Positions 51,264 to 60,979 of a stretch of DNA of 64,000 bases are shown here, in pieces. This stretch comes from Oscillospiraceae bacterium (GTDB lineage Bacteria; Bacillota; Clostridia; Oscillospirales; Ruminococcaceae), in contig WRLK01000001.1 of NCBI GenBank assembly GCA_009777635.1, positions 1 through 64,000 on the forward strand. The letters run 5' to 3'. Positions within the stretch are counted from its first letter, which is position 1. Each line of letters begins with the position of its first letter. The position numbers were made by a program, and so were the translations under genes. The notes beneath the pieces are model-generated. The model had not been told where the DNA came from and searched no databases. It saw only the letters and a program-made list of their open reading frames with translations.

Positions 51264-52082
51264 TCAACCCTTTACGGCGCCGTTCGCGATTCCTTGCACA
51301 AAATTCTTGGAGCAAATACAAAACACCAAGATAATCGGCAATACAGAAATCGAAAGCGCACACATCATCGCACCGTAATCAGTACGGAACATTGTGGAAA
51401 GGGTGGATACCATCAAGGGGATGGTATAGAGCGCCTGTCTGTTTATGACAATAAGCGGAATCATAAAAGAGTTCCATGACCAAAGAAATACCAGCAATGC
51501 CACCGTGAGCAGTGCAGGCCGGATAAAGGGCAGTACAATGCGGAAAAAGATACCCGGTTCGGAGCACCCGTCAATCCGCGCAGCTTCCATTACCTCCGTG
51601 GGCACTGAATCTCTGATAAACTGCGTCATAAAGAAAGCGCCGAAAGGATGTGCAATCCAGACAAAGACCAATGGCCAGAGAGTGCCGAGCATTCCGAAAG
51701 CGCGCATTTCCCGGACAAATCCGATGATTGTAATTTGGTTGGGTATCATCATCGTTATCATTAAAAAAACAAAGAAAAAATTTTTAAGTTTAAAATTGTA
51801 TTTTGCGATTGCAAACCCCATCAAGGCTGACGCCGTCACGCTGAGAAGCACTGAAGCTACTGATACAAACAACGAATTCAGGTAGGCTTGTATAAAATTG
51901 TTGCCAAGTACGACTTTTAGATTTTCGAGGAAATAATTGCTGAACCACAACGGTAATCCGCCGCGGAAAATATGCTCGCTGTAATATGTTCCCATAACGA
52001 ACACGGTGTAAAGGGGTATAAACATAATGACAGTGATGATGGCCAGACCGATATAAGGGGCCCAGCTTCGCTTTTGCGTCAT
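51264..52082 (-). CDS. carbohydrate ABC permease, MalG type
   Basis: This 272-residue permease has six helices, the EAA loop (VMEAARIDGCSEPGIFFRIVLPFI) and the C-terminus IANGAVKG. Its ATG overlaps the stop of the previous permease. AAGGGGGG lies 6 bp upstream. Confidence 0.88.
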   Translation of the reverse strand: MTQKRSWAPYIGLAIITVIMFIPLYTVFVMGTYYSEHIFRGGLPLWFSNYFLENLKVVLGNNFIQAYLNSLFVSVASVLLSVTASALMGFAIAKYNFKLKNFFFVFLMITMMIPNQITIIGFVREMRAFGMLGTLWPLVFVWIAHPFGAFFMTQFIRDSVPTEVMEAARIDGCSEPGIFFRIVLPFIRPALLTVALLVFLWSWNSFMIPLIVINRQALYTIPLMVSTLSTMFRTDYGAMMCALSISVLPIILVFCICSKNFVQGIANGAVKG

Positions 52083-53011
52083 TCGGTTCCCCCCTTTCTA
52101 CGTGCAATACGATACGCTAAAAATGATACGGCGGCAATGATAGCGAAAAGCGAATATGCAATGGCGGAACTATACCCCAAACGTGAATCCAATCGGAAAG
52201 CGTCATTGTAAAATTTCCACACGGTAGTCAATACCGCGTTGTCAGGGCCGCCCATGGCGCCGTTGCCCATATTCGCCCAGCCGCTGAACAGCAATAACGG
52301 CTCTTCGAACATTTGTAATCCGCCAATCATTGAAGTTAGCAGCAGAAATATGGTCATATTTCGCAACAATGGTACTGTGATACGGAAAAACATGATAAAT
52401 CTGTTCGCGCCATCTACCTTTGCCGCCTCGTAAACATCCTGCGGCAACGCGGTGAGCGCGGCCAGATAAAGCGTCATATAATACCCCAAATACCGCCAAA
52501 CAATCATAATAACTACAATCATGCGGGAAGCCCACGGGTCTTGCAGCCAGAAGTAAGGCTCGCCGAACAGGCCAACCCGAATAAAAATTTGATTGATAAA
52601 GCCGAATTGCCAGTCAAACATATAGGAAAAAATAAATCCGATTGCAACCGGGGTTGTGATATAAGGGAAAAAGTTGATTGTCTGATATGCCATGCGTCCT
52701 TTCCCTATATGAAAAAGCGAATTGGCCAGAAAGAGCCCCAAAATCACGGTAATTGGAGTAGATAACCCCATCAGAATTGCAGTATTCTTCAGTGACCTGA
52801 GAAACATGGTGTCCTTTGTAAACAGGTCGATATAATTCCGAACTCCGACAAAGGACCTTTCCATGATGCCGTTCCAGTCGTAAAAGCTTAGAATAAAAGA
52901 ATATAGGGTGGGGAAAAAGTGAAACATCATATAGGCCAGCAAAAATGGAATACAGAACAGATAGGGCCAAATCTGAGCCGCCCTCGGACGCATGTTTAAT
53001 ATTCGCTGCAT
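52079..53011 (-). CDS. carbohydrate ABC permease, MalF type
   Basis: This 310-residue permease has six helices and an EAA loop (VYEAAKVDGANRFIMFFRITVPLL). GGGAG precedes the ATG at 53011. It is separated from the binding-protein gene by a terminator-like hairpin and overlaps the next permease by 4 bp. Confidence 0.88.
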   Translation of the reverse strand: MQRILNMRPRAAQIWPYLFCIPFLLAYMMFHFFPTLYSFILSFYDWNGIMERSFVGVRNYIDLFTKDTMFLRSLKNTAILMGLSTPITVILGLFLANSLFHIGKGRMAYQTINFFPYITTPVAIGFIFSYMFDWQFGFINQIFIRVGLFGEPYFWLQDPWASRMIVVIMIVWRYLGYYMTLYLAALTALPQDVYEAAKVDGANRFIMFFRITVPLLRNMTIFLLLTSMIGGLQMFEEPLLLFSGWANMGNGAMGGPDNAVLTTVWKFYNDAFRLDSRLGYSSAIAYSLFAIIAAVSFLAYRIARRKGGTE

Positions 53012-53035
53012 ATTGCACGCTCCCTACTGATTGTA

Positions 53036-53076
53036 TAAAAAAGCGGAAGCCCCTTTATTGGCAAGAGGCTTCCAGC
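53036..53076 (-). terminator. attenuator between binding-protein and permease genes
   Basis: On the minus strand GGAAGCC and GGCTTCC form a perfect 7-bp stem with a 15-nt loop, followed by GCTTTTTTA. It lies about 17 bp after the binding-protein stop. With a real U-run it is the strongest of the four junction hairpins. Confidence 0.8.
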
Positions 53077-53092
53077 CGTCAAACATTTTGCG

Positions 53093-54463
53093 TCAGATTA
53101 TTTCAGCCTCCGGAATCATGGTTGCGGTTTCTTGCTTCAAAAGCTCCATTGCTTGCTGCGCCGTAATGCTCTTATCATTGGCCATCTGCGCCACTACGGC
53201 TAACAACGCATTATGTATGGTGGATTCATGTCTGGTTTGAACCTGCCCTTGCGTCTCTACAGAAATTTCATTGATATAATATTCGGCAAGGTTTTGACCG
53301 CCAAAAAATTCATCAAACGCACCGGGAATTGTGAAGAAGTAGGAGTTTGCGTCTTGATAGGGCGCTTTGAATCCGGTCATGAATCCGAACTGCTCAAAAG
53401 CTTCCTTTACACCGTCTCCATCACAGTAAACAAATTTTACATAATCCCACGCCGCTTCCTTGTTCGGGCTGCCGGAATAGATGCTCACGGAAGTGCCGCC
53501 CCGGGTAAACCCGCCTTCCGGCGCCTTGGTAAGGCCCCAGTTGCCGCTACCATCCGGGTCGCTTGCGGCTATGTTCCATTTTGCGGCCCAAGGCGGGCAC
53601 GGGAAGAAAAGAAAGGTTCCATCTGCAAATCCGCTGTTCAATGCAGGGGTTTCACGTTCCTGATTGCCCAGAATATTTTCCTGATTCATTCTGGCGGCAA
53701 GCTCAAACATCGGCAAATACCGTTCAGTTAGGTTTATTTTGTTGCCCTCAATATAAGACGAAGGTTTTTGGCCTTTCAATGTTTCGTACACCATAACGGA
53801 TATGCCGGGGAAAATATGGACGCTGCCGCCGCTCTTTTGAACAACATTCCTGCCCTGCTCTATAAACGCGTCCCAGGTGGGAATTAACGCGGCAATTTCA
53901 TCAGGGTCGTCGGTGCCCAAATACTCTCTTGCCAAATCCCGGCGGTATGCAAAACCGGAAGGACATATTTGCTGTTCTACTCCCAATAATTCGCCATTTG
54001 GCCCGGTTTGCAATTGTACCGCAAAATCAAACATCTCGTCTCGGTTAACGTGATAAGGGGTCTGGGAAAGGTCGTCTAAAATGCCAAGCTCAAACAGGCG
54101 CCCACGATAGAGAAGTTCGCCTAGAATAATGTCGGGGACATCCATGTCGGCGGCCAAAGCGCTTTGAAGCTTCTGCATGAAGTCGGTGGGCATTACAATC
54201 AGCGTTTCAAATGAAACATTCGGATTTGTCTCGCGATAGAGTGAAGTCATATGGGTTAGATGCGCTTCGTCCCAATCCCATATTGTCAGCGTAATTTCTT
54301 CTCCACCGGACGGCGCTTCCTGAGCGGCGGTTTCAGACGGTTGGCTTTGAGTTGTTGGTGCAGGAGCGGTTGTGTCTTGACCGGTGGAGCTACCGCCGCA
54401 TCCGGCAAACGGCATTATGGTTAAGCACAACATTAGAAATAAAGCTGGAATTTTCTTTCTCAT
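53093..54463 (-). CDS. carbohydrate ABC substrate-binding lipoprotein
   Basis: This 456-residue SBP_bac_1 protein has a lipobox (IMPFAGC, Cys about 21), a Thr/Pro/Gln linker and the domain start ITLTIWDWDEAHLTHMTSLYRE. Trp/Tyr-rich segments (FFPCPPWAAKWN, YIEGNKINL) suit a sugar ligand. AGGAGG is 6 bp before ATG 54463; the ATG three bases earlier is possible. The ligand is unknown. It is divergent from the RR/HK pair. Confidence 0.87.
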   Translation of the reverse strand: MRKKIPALFLMLCLTIMPFAGCGGSSTGQDTTAPAPTTQSQPSETAAQEAPSGGEEITLTIWDWDEAHLTHMTSLYRETNPNVSFETLIVMPTDFMQKLQSALAADMDVPDIILGELLYRGRLFELGILDDLSQTPYHVNRDEMFDFAVQLQTGPNGELLGVEQQICPSGFAYRRDLAREYLGTDDPDEIAALIPTWDAFIEQGRNVVQKSGGSVHIFPGISVMVYETLKGQKPSSYIEGNKINLTERYLPMFELAARMNQENILGNQERETPALNSGFADGTFLFFPCPPWAAKWNIAASDPDGSGNWGLTKAPEGGFTRGGTSVSIYSGSPNKEAAWDYVKFVYCDGDGVKEAFEQFGFMTGFKAPYQDANSYFFTIPGAFDEFFGGQNLAEYYINEISVETQGQVQTRHESTIHNALLAVVAQMANDKSITAQQAMELLKQETATMIPEAEII

Positions 54464-54519
54464 CATAAACCTCCTATTATCAGCGCACCATAAAAATAGA
54501 TTGATGCGCCATTAGTCAT

Positions 54520-54615
54520 AGTATAGCTTTGTATGTTAAGGGTTTTCAATTCAATATCAGGCTATTTTATATAAAATGCGGGTGAATTTGTTAGAATAGT
54601 ATAGCAGAATATAAT
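54520..54615. promoter_or_regulatory. divergent promoters of the ABC operon and the RR/HK operon
   Basis: Rightward: TTGTTA (54588-54593), 16 bp, TATAAT (54610-54615). Leftward: TTGAAA (minus, 54549-54544), 18 bp, TATACT (minus, 54525-54520). Both look sigma-A-like. The response regulator probably binds between or beside them. Confidence 0.65.
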
Positions 54616-54657
54616 AGGATATGATATACTTTTGCCTATCCGAGGGAGGGGTTTCTT

Positions 54658-56100
54658 GTGTGCTCTGTTGTTATCATAGATGATGAAATCCATGCAATTC
54701 AACATCTGAAACGAATGCTGGAAGAATGCGTTCCGTCTTGCTGCGTTTCCGCGTTTTACACGGATGCGAATGCCGCTTTGAAAGACCATGTGTGCATTCA
54801 GGCGGACATTCTGTTCGTGGATATTATGATGCCCGCAATGAACGGGCTGGATTTCAGCAAACAACTGCTGCATAAAAACCCCTATGCAAAAATTATACTG
54901 CTGACGGCTTATCAGGATTTTGAATACGCGAAACAAGCGCTTGAGATCGGCGTGTTTAATTATTGGGTGAAGCATGAGCTGCGGAAATCCAATATAGTGG
55001 AGCAGATGAAAGGCGTGCTGACGGCGGTGGATGAATCAAGGCAAGCCCGGCACAGCAAGCAAAGGCAAACCCTAATCCATGTATTAACTCTAAAACAGCC
55101 TTTTCAAACAATTTTCCCTGAGAGCAGCCCGGCAAGCCGATATTTCATTTTGTACATGCAGGCATCGCAGGAAGTGTGCATAGAAGCGCTTGGACTTTCC
55201 GGCGCAATGCAATGCGTTGGAAGCTTTGCAATCAATGGCTTGCAAGTAGCTGTGGGAAGCGTTTCAAGCGGGGCGAGCTCTGAGGACCTGTGCAATATGT
55301 TAAACGAAAAGCTGCCGCCGTATGTTACAGGCGGGCTGCTTACTCATTGCTTTGCGGCTGAATCATATCGGGAAAGCATTCATACCGACATGCTTTCCGC
55401 TGCTGAAAACTGCGTGTTCGGGTTGCCGCGCCTGCTCTTCTCAAGTGAAGCGCTTCTTGGTTTGTTGAAGTATGACATGTCCGTACCCCGCCATTTAGAG
55501 AAAAAAGTATTCGCGGCTGTAGACCAAAGTCTTGCAGCTTTGGACACACAGGGCCTGATACGGGCGCTTGTTCCATTATGGAGTGATAAATATTTGCTGG
55601 CCGGAAACAAGCAAGCGCTTAAATATTCGGAAAAGCGTCTGGATGAGTTGATTTTTGCACTTGGTTTGCCGAAGCCGCCTTCCCCCGGCGCGCATACGTT
55701 GTTATCGCTAAAGGAAATCTATCTGGGAGAAATACAAAACATGGCAAAGTTTGAGCTTCGGGAAGAAACCCCGTCGTTTAAGGTGCGGCGTATCCGCAAT
55801 TATATCCATAAGCGCTTGAAAGATGATTTGCAGTTAAAAAAACTAACGCGGGAGTTTAATATCAGCGGGGATTATTTAAGAAAAATTTTTAAAAATGAAA
55901 CAGGAACCGCAATTTCCGAATACATCACAAAAGTGCGGATGGATGAAGCGCGGCGCCTCCTGCAAACAGGGGAATATAAAGTATATGAAATTGCGGAAAT
56001 GGTCGGTTACAACTCCACACACTATTTTAGTCAGGTTTATCACAAGGAAACCGGGTACTATCCGACTGAGTATCCGGGAACTTGCGGGGATGAATCGTGA
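54658..56100 (+). CDS. YesN-type response regulator with AraC output domain
   Basis: This 480-residue protein has a receiver domain (1-120; acidic pair IIDDE, phospho-Asp in DILFVDIMMPAMNG, Lys in YWVKHE), a variable middle and an AraC double HTH (about 380-475; LQLKKLTREFNISGDYLRKIFKNETG). It starts at GTG 54658 behind GAGGGAGGGG. Its stop overlaps the kinase start. It likely controls the divergent ABC/URO-D operon. Confidence 0.92.
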   Translation: MCSVVIIDDEIHAIQHLKRMLEECVPSCCVSAFYTDANAALKDHVCIQADILFVDIMMPAMNGLDFSKQLLHKNPYAKIILLTAYQDFEYAKQALEIGVFNYWVKHELRKSNIVEQMKGVLTAVDESRQARHSKQRQTLIHVLTLKQPFQTIFPESSPASRYFILYMQASQEVCIEALGLSGAMQCVGSFAINGLQVAVGSVSSGASSEDLCNMLNEKLPPYVTGGLLTHCFAAESYRESIHTDMLSAAENCVFGLPRLLFSSEALLGLLKYDMSVPRHLEKKVFAAVDQSLAALDTQGLIRALVPLWSDKYLLAGNKQALKYSEKRLDELIFALGLPKPPSPGAHTLLSLKEIYLGEIQNMAKFELREETPSFKVRRIRNYIHKRLKDDLQLKKLTREFNISGDYLRKIFKNETGTAISEYITKVRMDEARRLLQTGEYKVYEIAEMVGYNSTHYFSQVYHKETGYYPTEYPGTCGDES

Positions 56101-57821
56101 AAACTACCATTCGCAAAAAGCTGCTTATTTCCATCATCACCTTACTGACGCTGTTGTATGTGGCTACCGGTACCGCAACCGGAATTTATGTGCATTCTTT
56201 GTTGGTTGAGCAGGCCGGGGCCAATAACCGGCAAGTACTCATACAGGCGATACAGCAAATAGATATTATTTTGCAGCTGGGCGATATGACGGCCCGGCAG
56301 ATCATGACCGATACGGATATTCAGGAGGTTTTTCTGGAAGCAAGGCAAGATTCTCAATTATATAAATATGTTGTTTTAAGCCGTGCGAATGAAACACTAA
56401 CACGCTATATAGCGCTCAACCCCTTTGTTGCGAATATCGTAGTTTTTACACCGGACGGGTTTACTCTTTCTAATCAGGGCGTGCTGTTAAGCGACCATTT
56501 TCGCAGCCGGGAGCAGCAGGAATGGTTTGCCGCTTTTACGGAAAGCAGCGAGCGCACGGTCATGTCCGGAGAGTACGAAACCATGGTTCTGGGAAGTACT
56601 CAAAATGTAGTGAGTTTAGCTTACAAATACAAGATTCTGTCACAGGGTTGGCAAGACAATTATCTGATGATTGACATTCCCACCTATATGTTCCGCAACA
56701 TGCTGCAAATTGATAACTCCTATCAAGGATTGTTAATTGTTAATGACGAAGGCCAAACAATTATTGCCAGCGAATTGCTGTTTGCCGAAGATTTAAAAGG
56801 CGAAAATCACCGTAATGGCGTCTATTTTCTGAAAGACACCATTACGCTTTATGAGCGTATGGATTCCGCAGGCTGGAATCTGTATCATCCGATTCCGAAA
56901 TCTGAATTCAACCGTCCTATCACGCAATTGTTGACCGGTTTTGTAGGCCTTTATATATTTGTTCTGCTAATCAGCATTTTTCTGCTGTCACGGCGAATCC
57001 GTACGATAGTGGAGCCTGTACACCGCATTACCTCTACAATGCAAGACGCCTATAACGGAAATTTAGACGTTCATACGGAAGAACATACAAACGATGAATT
57101 TGAAATTTTGTCTGACTGTTTTAATAAGCTTGTAGGAGATTTGAAAGAACATATCCAACAAATGATTGATGAAGAAAACGCAAAAAAAGAAATCCAGATG
57201 GATTTATTAATGAGCCAAATCCACCCGCATTTTATTTATAATACGCTTAATTCAGTTGTTTATTTGATTGAAGAGGGGGATGGCAATTCAGCTATCGATC
57301 TTATTTATGCGTTGATTACGATTTTGCAAAACGTCGTGCGAATTGGCAGCAAAGAGATTTTTGCTGCCGTATCGGATGAATTGGAAATGGTTAAAGCCTA
57401 TGCCGAAATTGCTTCCGTGCGTTATCCAAAAATGTTTTCGCTTGAAATAAATTGCGATCCCCTTCTTCTCAATGAAAATATCCCTAAAATACTAATCCAA
57501 CCGTTGGTGGAAAACGCTATACATCATGGTATTATTCCCGCCGGAAAACCGGGACATATTTGGGTTTCGATTGATTCGGTTGTTCCGCAATGTATTGATA
57601 TTTGCGTAGAGGACGACGGCGTCGGAATTACCCGGGATTGTTTGGACGCCGTGTGGCGCGGTGAAAAAGGGAATGCGGCGCACGGCGTTGGTATCGTTAA
57701 CATACGAAACCGCATCAAATTTCTGTATAACAATATTGAACATCATTTTGAGATTGAGCCAAGACCGGGCGGAGGAACGAGAGCATGTATCCGCTTATCC
57801 ATGGATGGGTTATCGAATTGA
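56097..57821 (+). CDS. YesM-type sensor histidine kinase
   Basis: The 574-residue kinase begins with GTG 56097 (overlap GTGA). It has a helix at about 9-31, an extracytoplasmic sensor (about 32-275), a helix at about 280-302, HAMP (about 305-360), phospho-acceptor His in LLMSQIHPHFIYNTLNS and HATPase boxes LVENAIHHGI, EDDGVGIT and GVGIVNIRNR. It is the partner of the preceding regulator. Its end overlaps the converging WbsX-like gene by 12 bp. Confidence 0.92.
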   Translation: MKTTIRKKLLISIITLLTLLYVATGTATGIYVHSLLVEQAGANNRQVLIQAIQQIDIILQLGDMTARQIMTDTDIQEVFLEARQDSQLYKYVVLSRANETLTRYIALNPFVANIVVFTPDGFTLSNQGVLLSDHFRSREQQEWFAAFTESSERTVMSGEYETMVLGSTQNVVSLAYKYKILSQGWQDNYLMIDIPTYMFRNMLQIDNSYQGLLIVNDEGQTIIASELLFAEDLKGENHRNGVYFLKDTITLYERMDSAGWNLYHPIPKSEFNRPITQLLTGFVGLYIFVLLISIFLLSRRIRTIVEPVHRITSTMQDAYNGNLDVHTEEHTNDEFEILSDCFNKLVGDLKEHIQQMIDEENAKKEIQMDLLMSQIHPHFIYNTLNSVVYLIEEGDGNSAIDLIYALITILQNVVRIGSKEIFAAVSDELEMVKAYAEIASVRYPKMFSLEINCDPLLLNENIPKILIQPLVENAIHHGIIPAGKPGHIWVSIDSVVPQCIDICVEDDGVGITRDCLDAVWRGEKGNAAHGVGIVNIRNRIKFLYNNIEHHFEIEPRPGGGTRACIRLSMDGLSN

Positions 57822-58964
57822 GTTCGGAAAACCGCGAAGTTCCCCCTGTGGGACGTATTTTAAAAAAACGTCCCTTACAGCTTCAAGATATCCGTACCCG
57901 TATAAATCATCCGGCTGCAAATAGCTGGTTTCCGTCCACTCGTTCCAGCTATTGATTGTAATCAGCGGCGCTTGTTTGGAGTGGGAATCGGTATATGCTT
58001 TCGCAGCCTTCAGCGCTTTTGCAATCTCCTGTGGCATGCAGTTCGTCATGATTTCCGGCTTGAGGGATTTGTGTCTGGGGTTGTTGTCCCAGCCCAGTGA
58101 TACATGCGCAAAATAGGGGATATCATAAGCCTTGTCCACTCGTTCCCATTCACGCAAAACCTCGGGCATCACGTCGGCGTAATCCTGTGTCACGTTTGCG
58201 AAATGGATATATTGATAATGGGTCATGCCATCAAATCCGAGAGCGGTCACAGCCTCGTGGATCGCTGTCTTGTCGCTGCCATCAATCCCGCTTAAGTTAA
58301 GCGCGTTGTCACCCCAAAGCGTTATTTGCAGCCACAGCCCCTCAAGCCCCGCTGAAACGGCACGCGCACGAAAATCGTCTAAGGCGGCCCTTGCCTGTTT
58401 CATACCGCCAAGCCCGTTTATAAAAGTGGCGATGTCATAAATCTGAAATACAGGCCTGTTGTCAATCGTGTAATAATTTGGAAGCTTAAAATATTTCTCA
58501 ATCAAACGGTCAGAAAGCCGCACAAACTCCTCGCGATTCACCTCAGCGCTCCAAATAACGGTATCAGACTCGTCTGACAGGCGGTAGTCCCATAGATACA
58601 GAACATCATGATTCGCCCACATTAAGTAGAATTTTACCTTGTGATTGTTCTTTGCTTTCAGATATCCATCGTTTAGACATTGCTCCAGATAAGGCCGGCG
58701 GTCGTACCAGTACCAGTCGTAGATAAAGACGTTAACGCCGTAATCCGAGGCGGCTTCAATCTCCATTTCCATAACATATGGGTCAGCCTCGTCAACATAA
58801 CCCCAGAGCGGTTTTCTTGGCCAATGGTGCCCCTCGAATTTAGGTCCCGCCTTGCGGACGGTCTGCCATTCCCCGTTTTTCTCGGGCCAGAATATGTGGG
58901 AGCGCGGCTCCTTGCCGGTGTAGGCCGGCCATATGTATGCGGCAATGTCGTATTTGTTTGGCAT
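57810..58964 (-). CDS. WbsX / GH99-like glycosyl-active protein
   Basis: This 384-residue protein resembles the glycosyltransferase-WbsX / GH99-like TIM-barrel group: YDIAAYIWPAYTG at the start, YGVNVFIYDWYWYDRRPYLEQCL, DNRPVFQIYDIA, YFAHVSLGWDNNPRH and the C-terminal ITINSWNEWTETSYLQPD, which carries family-typical acidic residues. No signal peptide is present. AGGAG precedes the ATG. It is the last gene of the 57.8-63.4 kb ABC operon, behind a URO-D gene, so it probably acts on the imported glycan. Confidence 0.78.
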   Translation of the reverse strand: MPNKYDIAAYIWPAYTGKEPRSHIFWPEKNGEWQTVRKAGPKFEGHHWPRKPLWGYVDEADPYVMEMEIEAASDYGVNVFIYDWYWYDRRPYLEQCLNDGYLKAKNNHKVKFYLMWANHDVLYLWDYRLSDESDTVIWSAEVNREEFVRLSDRLIEKYFKLPNYYTIDNRPVFQIYDIATFINGLGGMKQARAALDDFRARAVSAGLEGLWLQITLWGDNALNLSGIDGSDKTAIHEAVTALGFDGMTHYQYIHFANVTQDYADVMPEVLREWERVDKAYDIPYFAHVSLGWDNNPRHKSLKPEIMTNCMPQEIAKALKAAKAYTDSHSKQAPLITINSWNEWTETSYLQPDDLYGYGYLEAVRDVFLKYVPQGELRGFPNSIR

Positions 58965-58987
58965 AGCTTTAACTCCTATAAGTATTA

Positions 58988-60115
58988 TTATGAAAACGCA
59001 TGTTTCATTTGCTCACAGTAATATTGCACAAGCTCCCATTTTGTATCGGGCGGGAGCCGGTGGTCGGGGCACGGGATATAGCCGCCAAGCGCCACGAGCG
59101 GTTTTAGGCGTTCAATCTCCGCATTAACGGCGGATTTATCATACGACATGACGTGTTTGTTTACGCCGCCAACACCTCGCAATTCACACCCGTATTTCTC
59201 GCGCCACGGCGCAATGCTTGCGCCCCATGTGCCAACCTCGATTGGAAACATGGTGTTTACACCATTCTCAAACCAGATTGGAAGCAGCTTGTCGATCACT
59301 CCATCGCAATCAAGAGAGATTATTTTGATTCCGCGGCTCTTTATCAATTCGATAATCCGCCGGTAATGGGGACCGACAAGCTCCGCAAAAACCGATGGAT
59401 TTACCAGTGGGCCGTTCGTAAAGCAAATATCCTCCCAGAAGTGCGCGAAGTCGAATTCTACGCCTGAATCAAGCGCCCGTTTTGTGGTTTTAAATACCAG
59501 CTCGCCTACCGTATGAATGATTTCCCCATAAAGCTCCTCGTCGTCCATTTGAAGATAGCTTATGCCCCCTACCCCGAGCCAGTTGCGTATCTGCCCGTAA
59601 AGGCTTTTGCAATATAATCCCAGCGGCTCGCTGCGCCCGGCGGATTCTTTTGCGAGCTTTTCCAAAATCTGATTGTCAAACCGGTCTTCGCTAAATTCCA
59701 GGCGGGGGAGATAATGTTCTTCCCATGATTCCCTGTCTACAAGGGTATGCCCGATTTCGGAGGGGATTGAGCGCAACCCTTCCTTTTGCAGCACAATCAC
59801 GCCGTCTTCATTTAGATATTCATAAGCGCCGCCGGAATATTCCTTTACCCTTTTTGGTTCAAACGCGGGAAACAAGGAGGAAAACCCGGATAAATCCTGA
59901 TAGGTGGTGAAATAATTGAAATCAAAGCCGAGCATATCGCCGACTTCTTTGTCTTTCTGATTTCCGTCTGCCAAACCGTCAATTTGTTCCTGTTTCAGAT
60001 GCCCTTCCGCCACCCATTTGTCAAGAAGCTCATTCCAGAACCCGAAATGGGCTATCGGCATCCGGTCGCAATCTTCATAGTTTAGTACTGCATGCACTCT
60101 CTGCCTTGTGTTCAT
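58988..60115 (-). CDS. URO-D-family protein, second copy
   Basis: This 375-residue member of the uroporphyrinogen-decarboxylase superfamily has RQRVHAVLNYEDCDRMPIAHFGF at the start (family-typical), FAHFWEDICFTNGPLVNPSVFAELVGPHYRRII, the SLDCDGVIDKLLPIWFENGVN motif and GYIPCPDHRLPPDTKW at the end. Cys and His in the last two could bind metal. It is only distantly similar to the protein at 50011, yet lies in the same kind of operon. The reaction is unknown. Confidence 0.78.
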   Translation of the reverse strand: MNTRQRVHAVLNYEDCDRMPIAHFGFWNELLDKWVAEGHLKQEQIDGLADGNQKDKEVGDMLGFDFNYFTTYQDLSGFSSLFPAFEPKRVKEYSGGAYEYLNEDGVIVLQKEGLRSIPSEIGHTLVDRESWEEHYLPRLEFSEDRFDNQILEKLAKESAGRSEPLGLYCKSLYGQIRNWLGVGGISYLQMDDEELYGEIIHTVGELVFKTTKRALDSGVEFDFAHFWEDICFTNGPLVNPSVFAELVGPHYRRIIELIKSRGIKIISLDCDGVIDKLLPIWFENGVNTMFPIEVGTWGASIAPWREKYGCELRGVGGVNKHVMSYDKSAVNAEIERLKPLVALGGYIPCPDHRLPPDTKWELVQYYCEQMKHAFS

Positions 60116-60142
60116 ATCCTTATACCCCTTTCAAATCAATCG

Positions 60143-60979
60143 TTATCCTTTTACAGCGCCCGCCGTAATGCCCTTATAGAAATATTTTTGCAATGACAGA
60201 AACAGTGCGACGGGTATAATCAGCGTAAGCGTTGAAATTGCGAAAATCGGCCCGAAGTCAGAGCTGCGGTCGCCAATGAACATATAAATACCCACGGGCA
60301 GGGTACGTAGCTCCGCCCTGGAAATAAACAGGAGAGGGCTCATGAAATCATTCCAAATCGGCAGGATATTGAGAATGATTACAGACACCGTGGCGGGCAC
60401 CAAAAGCGGAAAAACAATGCGGAAAAGCGTTTTCATATAACCGCAGCCGTCGATTTTGGCGGCTTCTTCCAATTCTCGAGGGATTGTTTTGATAAATCCT
60501 GTAAAAATCAAAATGGTTATGGGTATCGAAGCGTTCACAGCGACAAGCACCAGCGAAAGCCGGGTATTCATCAAGCCAAGGTTGCGAATCAACCCGTAAA
60601 GCGGAATCATGCCGGATTGAAAAGGCACCATCATGCCGCTTAGAAAAAACAGGTATAAAAACACGTACAGCTTACCGCTGTTGCGGCTTATGGGATAGGC
60701 TGCCAGTGAACCGATTACAAGTATAATTGACATAGATAAAACGGTGACAAACAGGCTGTTTGTGAGAAGCGCGGGGAAATCGGACCTTTCCCATGCCACC
60801 TGATAGTTTTCCAGATACAGCGAGGAGGGTAAAGCGAGAACGTCGCCCATCTCAACCTTCGTCTTAAAGCTTGACAGAATGGCGTACAAAATAGGAAACA
60901 GCGATACAAACGATGCAAAAAGCATAATAGCGCCCAATATCGTCATCTTAGGATTCACTCGAAATTTTTTCTTTCCCAT
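60143..60979 (-). CDS. carbohydrate ABC permease, MalG type
   Basis: This permease of about 278 residues starts at ATG 60979 behind AGGTGGAG, in a TGATG overlap with the previous gene. It has six helices, the EAA loop (ELEEAAKIDGCGYMKTLFRIVFPLL) and the end TAGAVKG. Confidence 0.88.
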   Translation of the reverse strand: MGKKKFRVNPKMTILGAIMLFASFVSLFPILYAILSSFKTKVEMGDVLALPSSLYLENYQVAWERSDFPALLTNSLFVTVLSMSIILVIGSLAAYPISRNSGKLYVFLYLFFLSGMMVPFQSGMIPLYGLIRNLGLMNTRLSLVLVAVNASIPITILIFTGFIKTIPRELEEAAKIDGCGYMKTLFRIVFPLLVPATVSVIILNILPIWNDFMSPLLFISRAELRTLPVGIYMFIGDRSSDFGPIFAISTLTLIIPVALFLSLQKYFYKGITAGAVKG

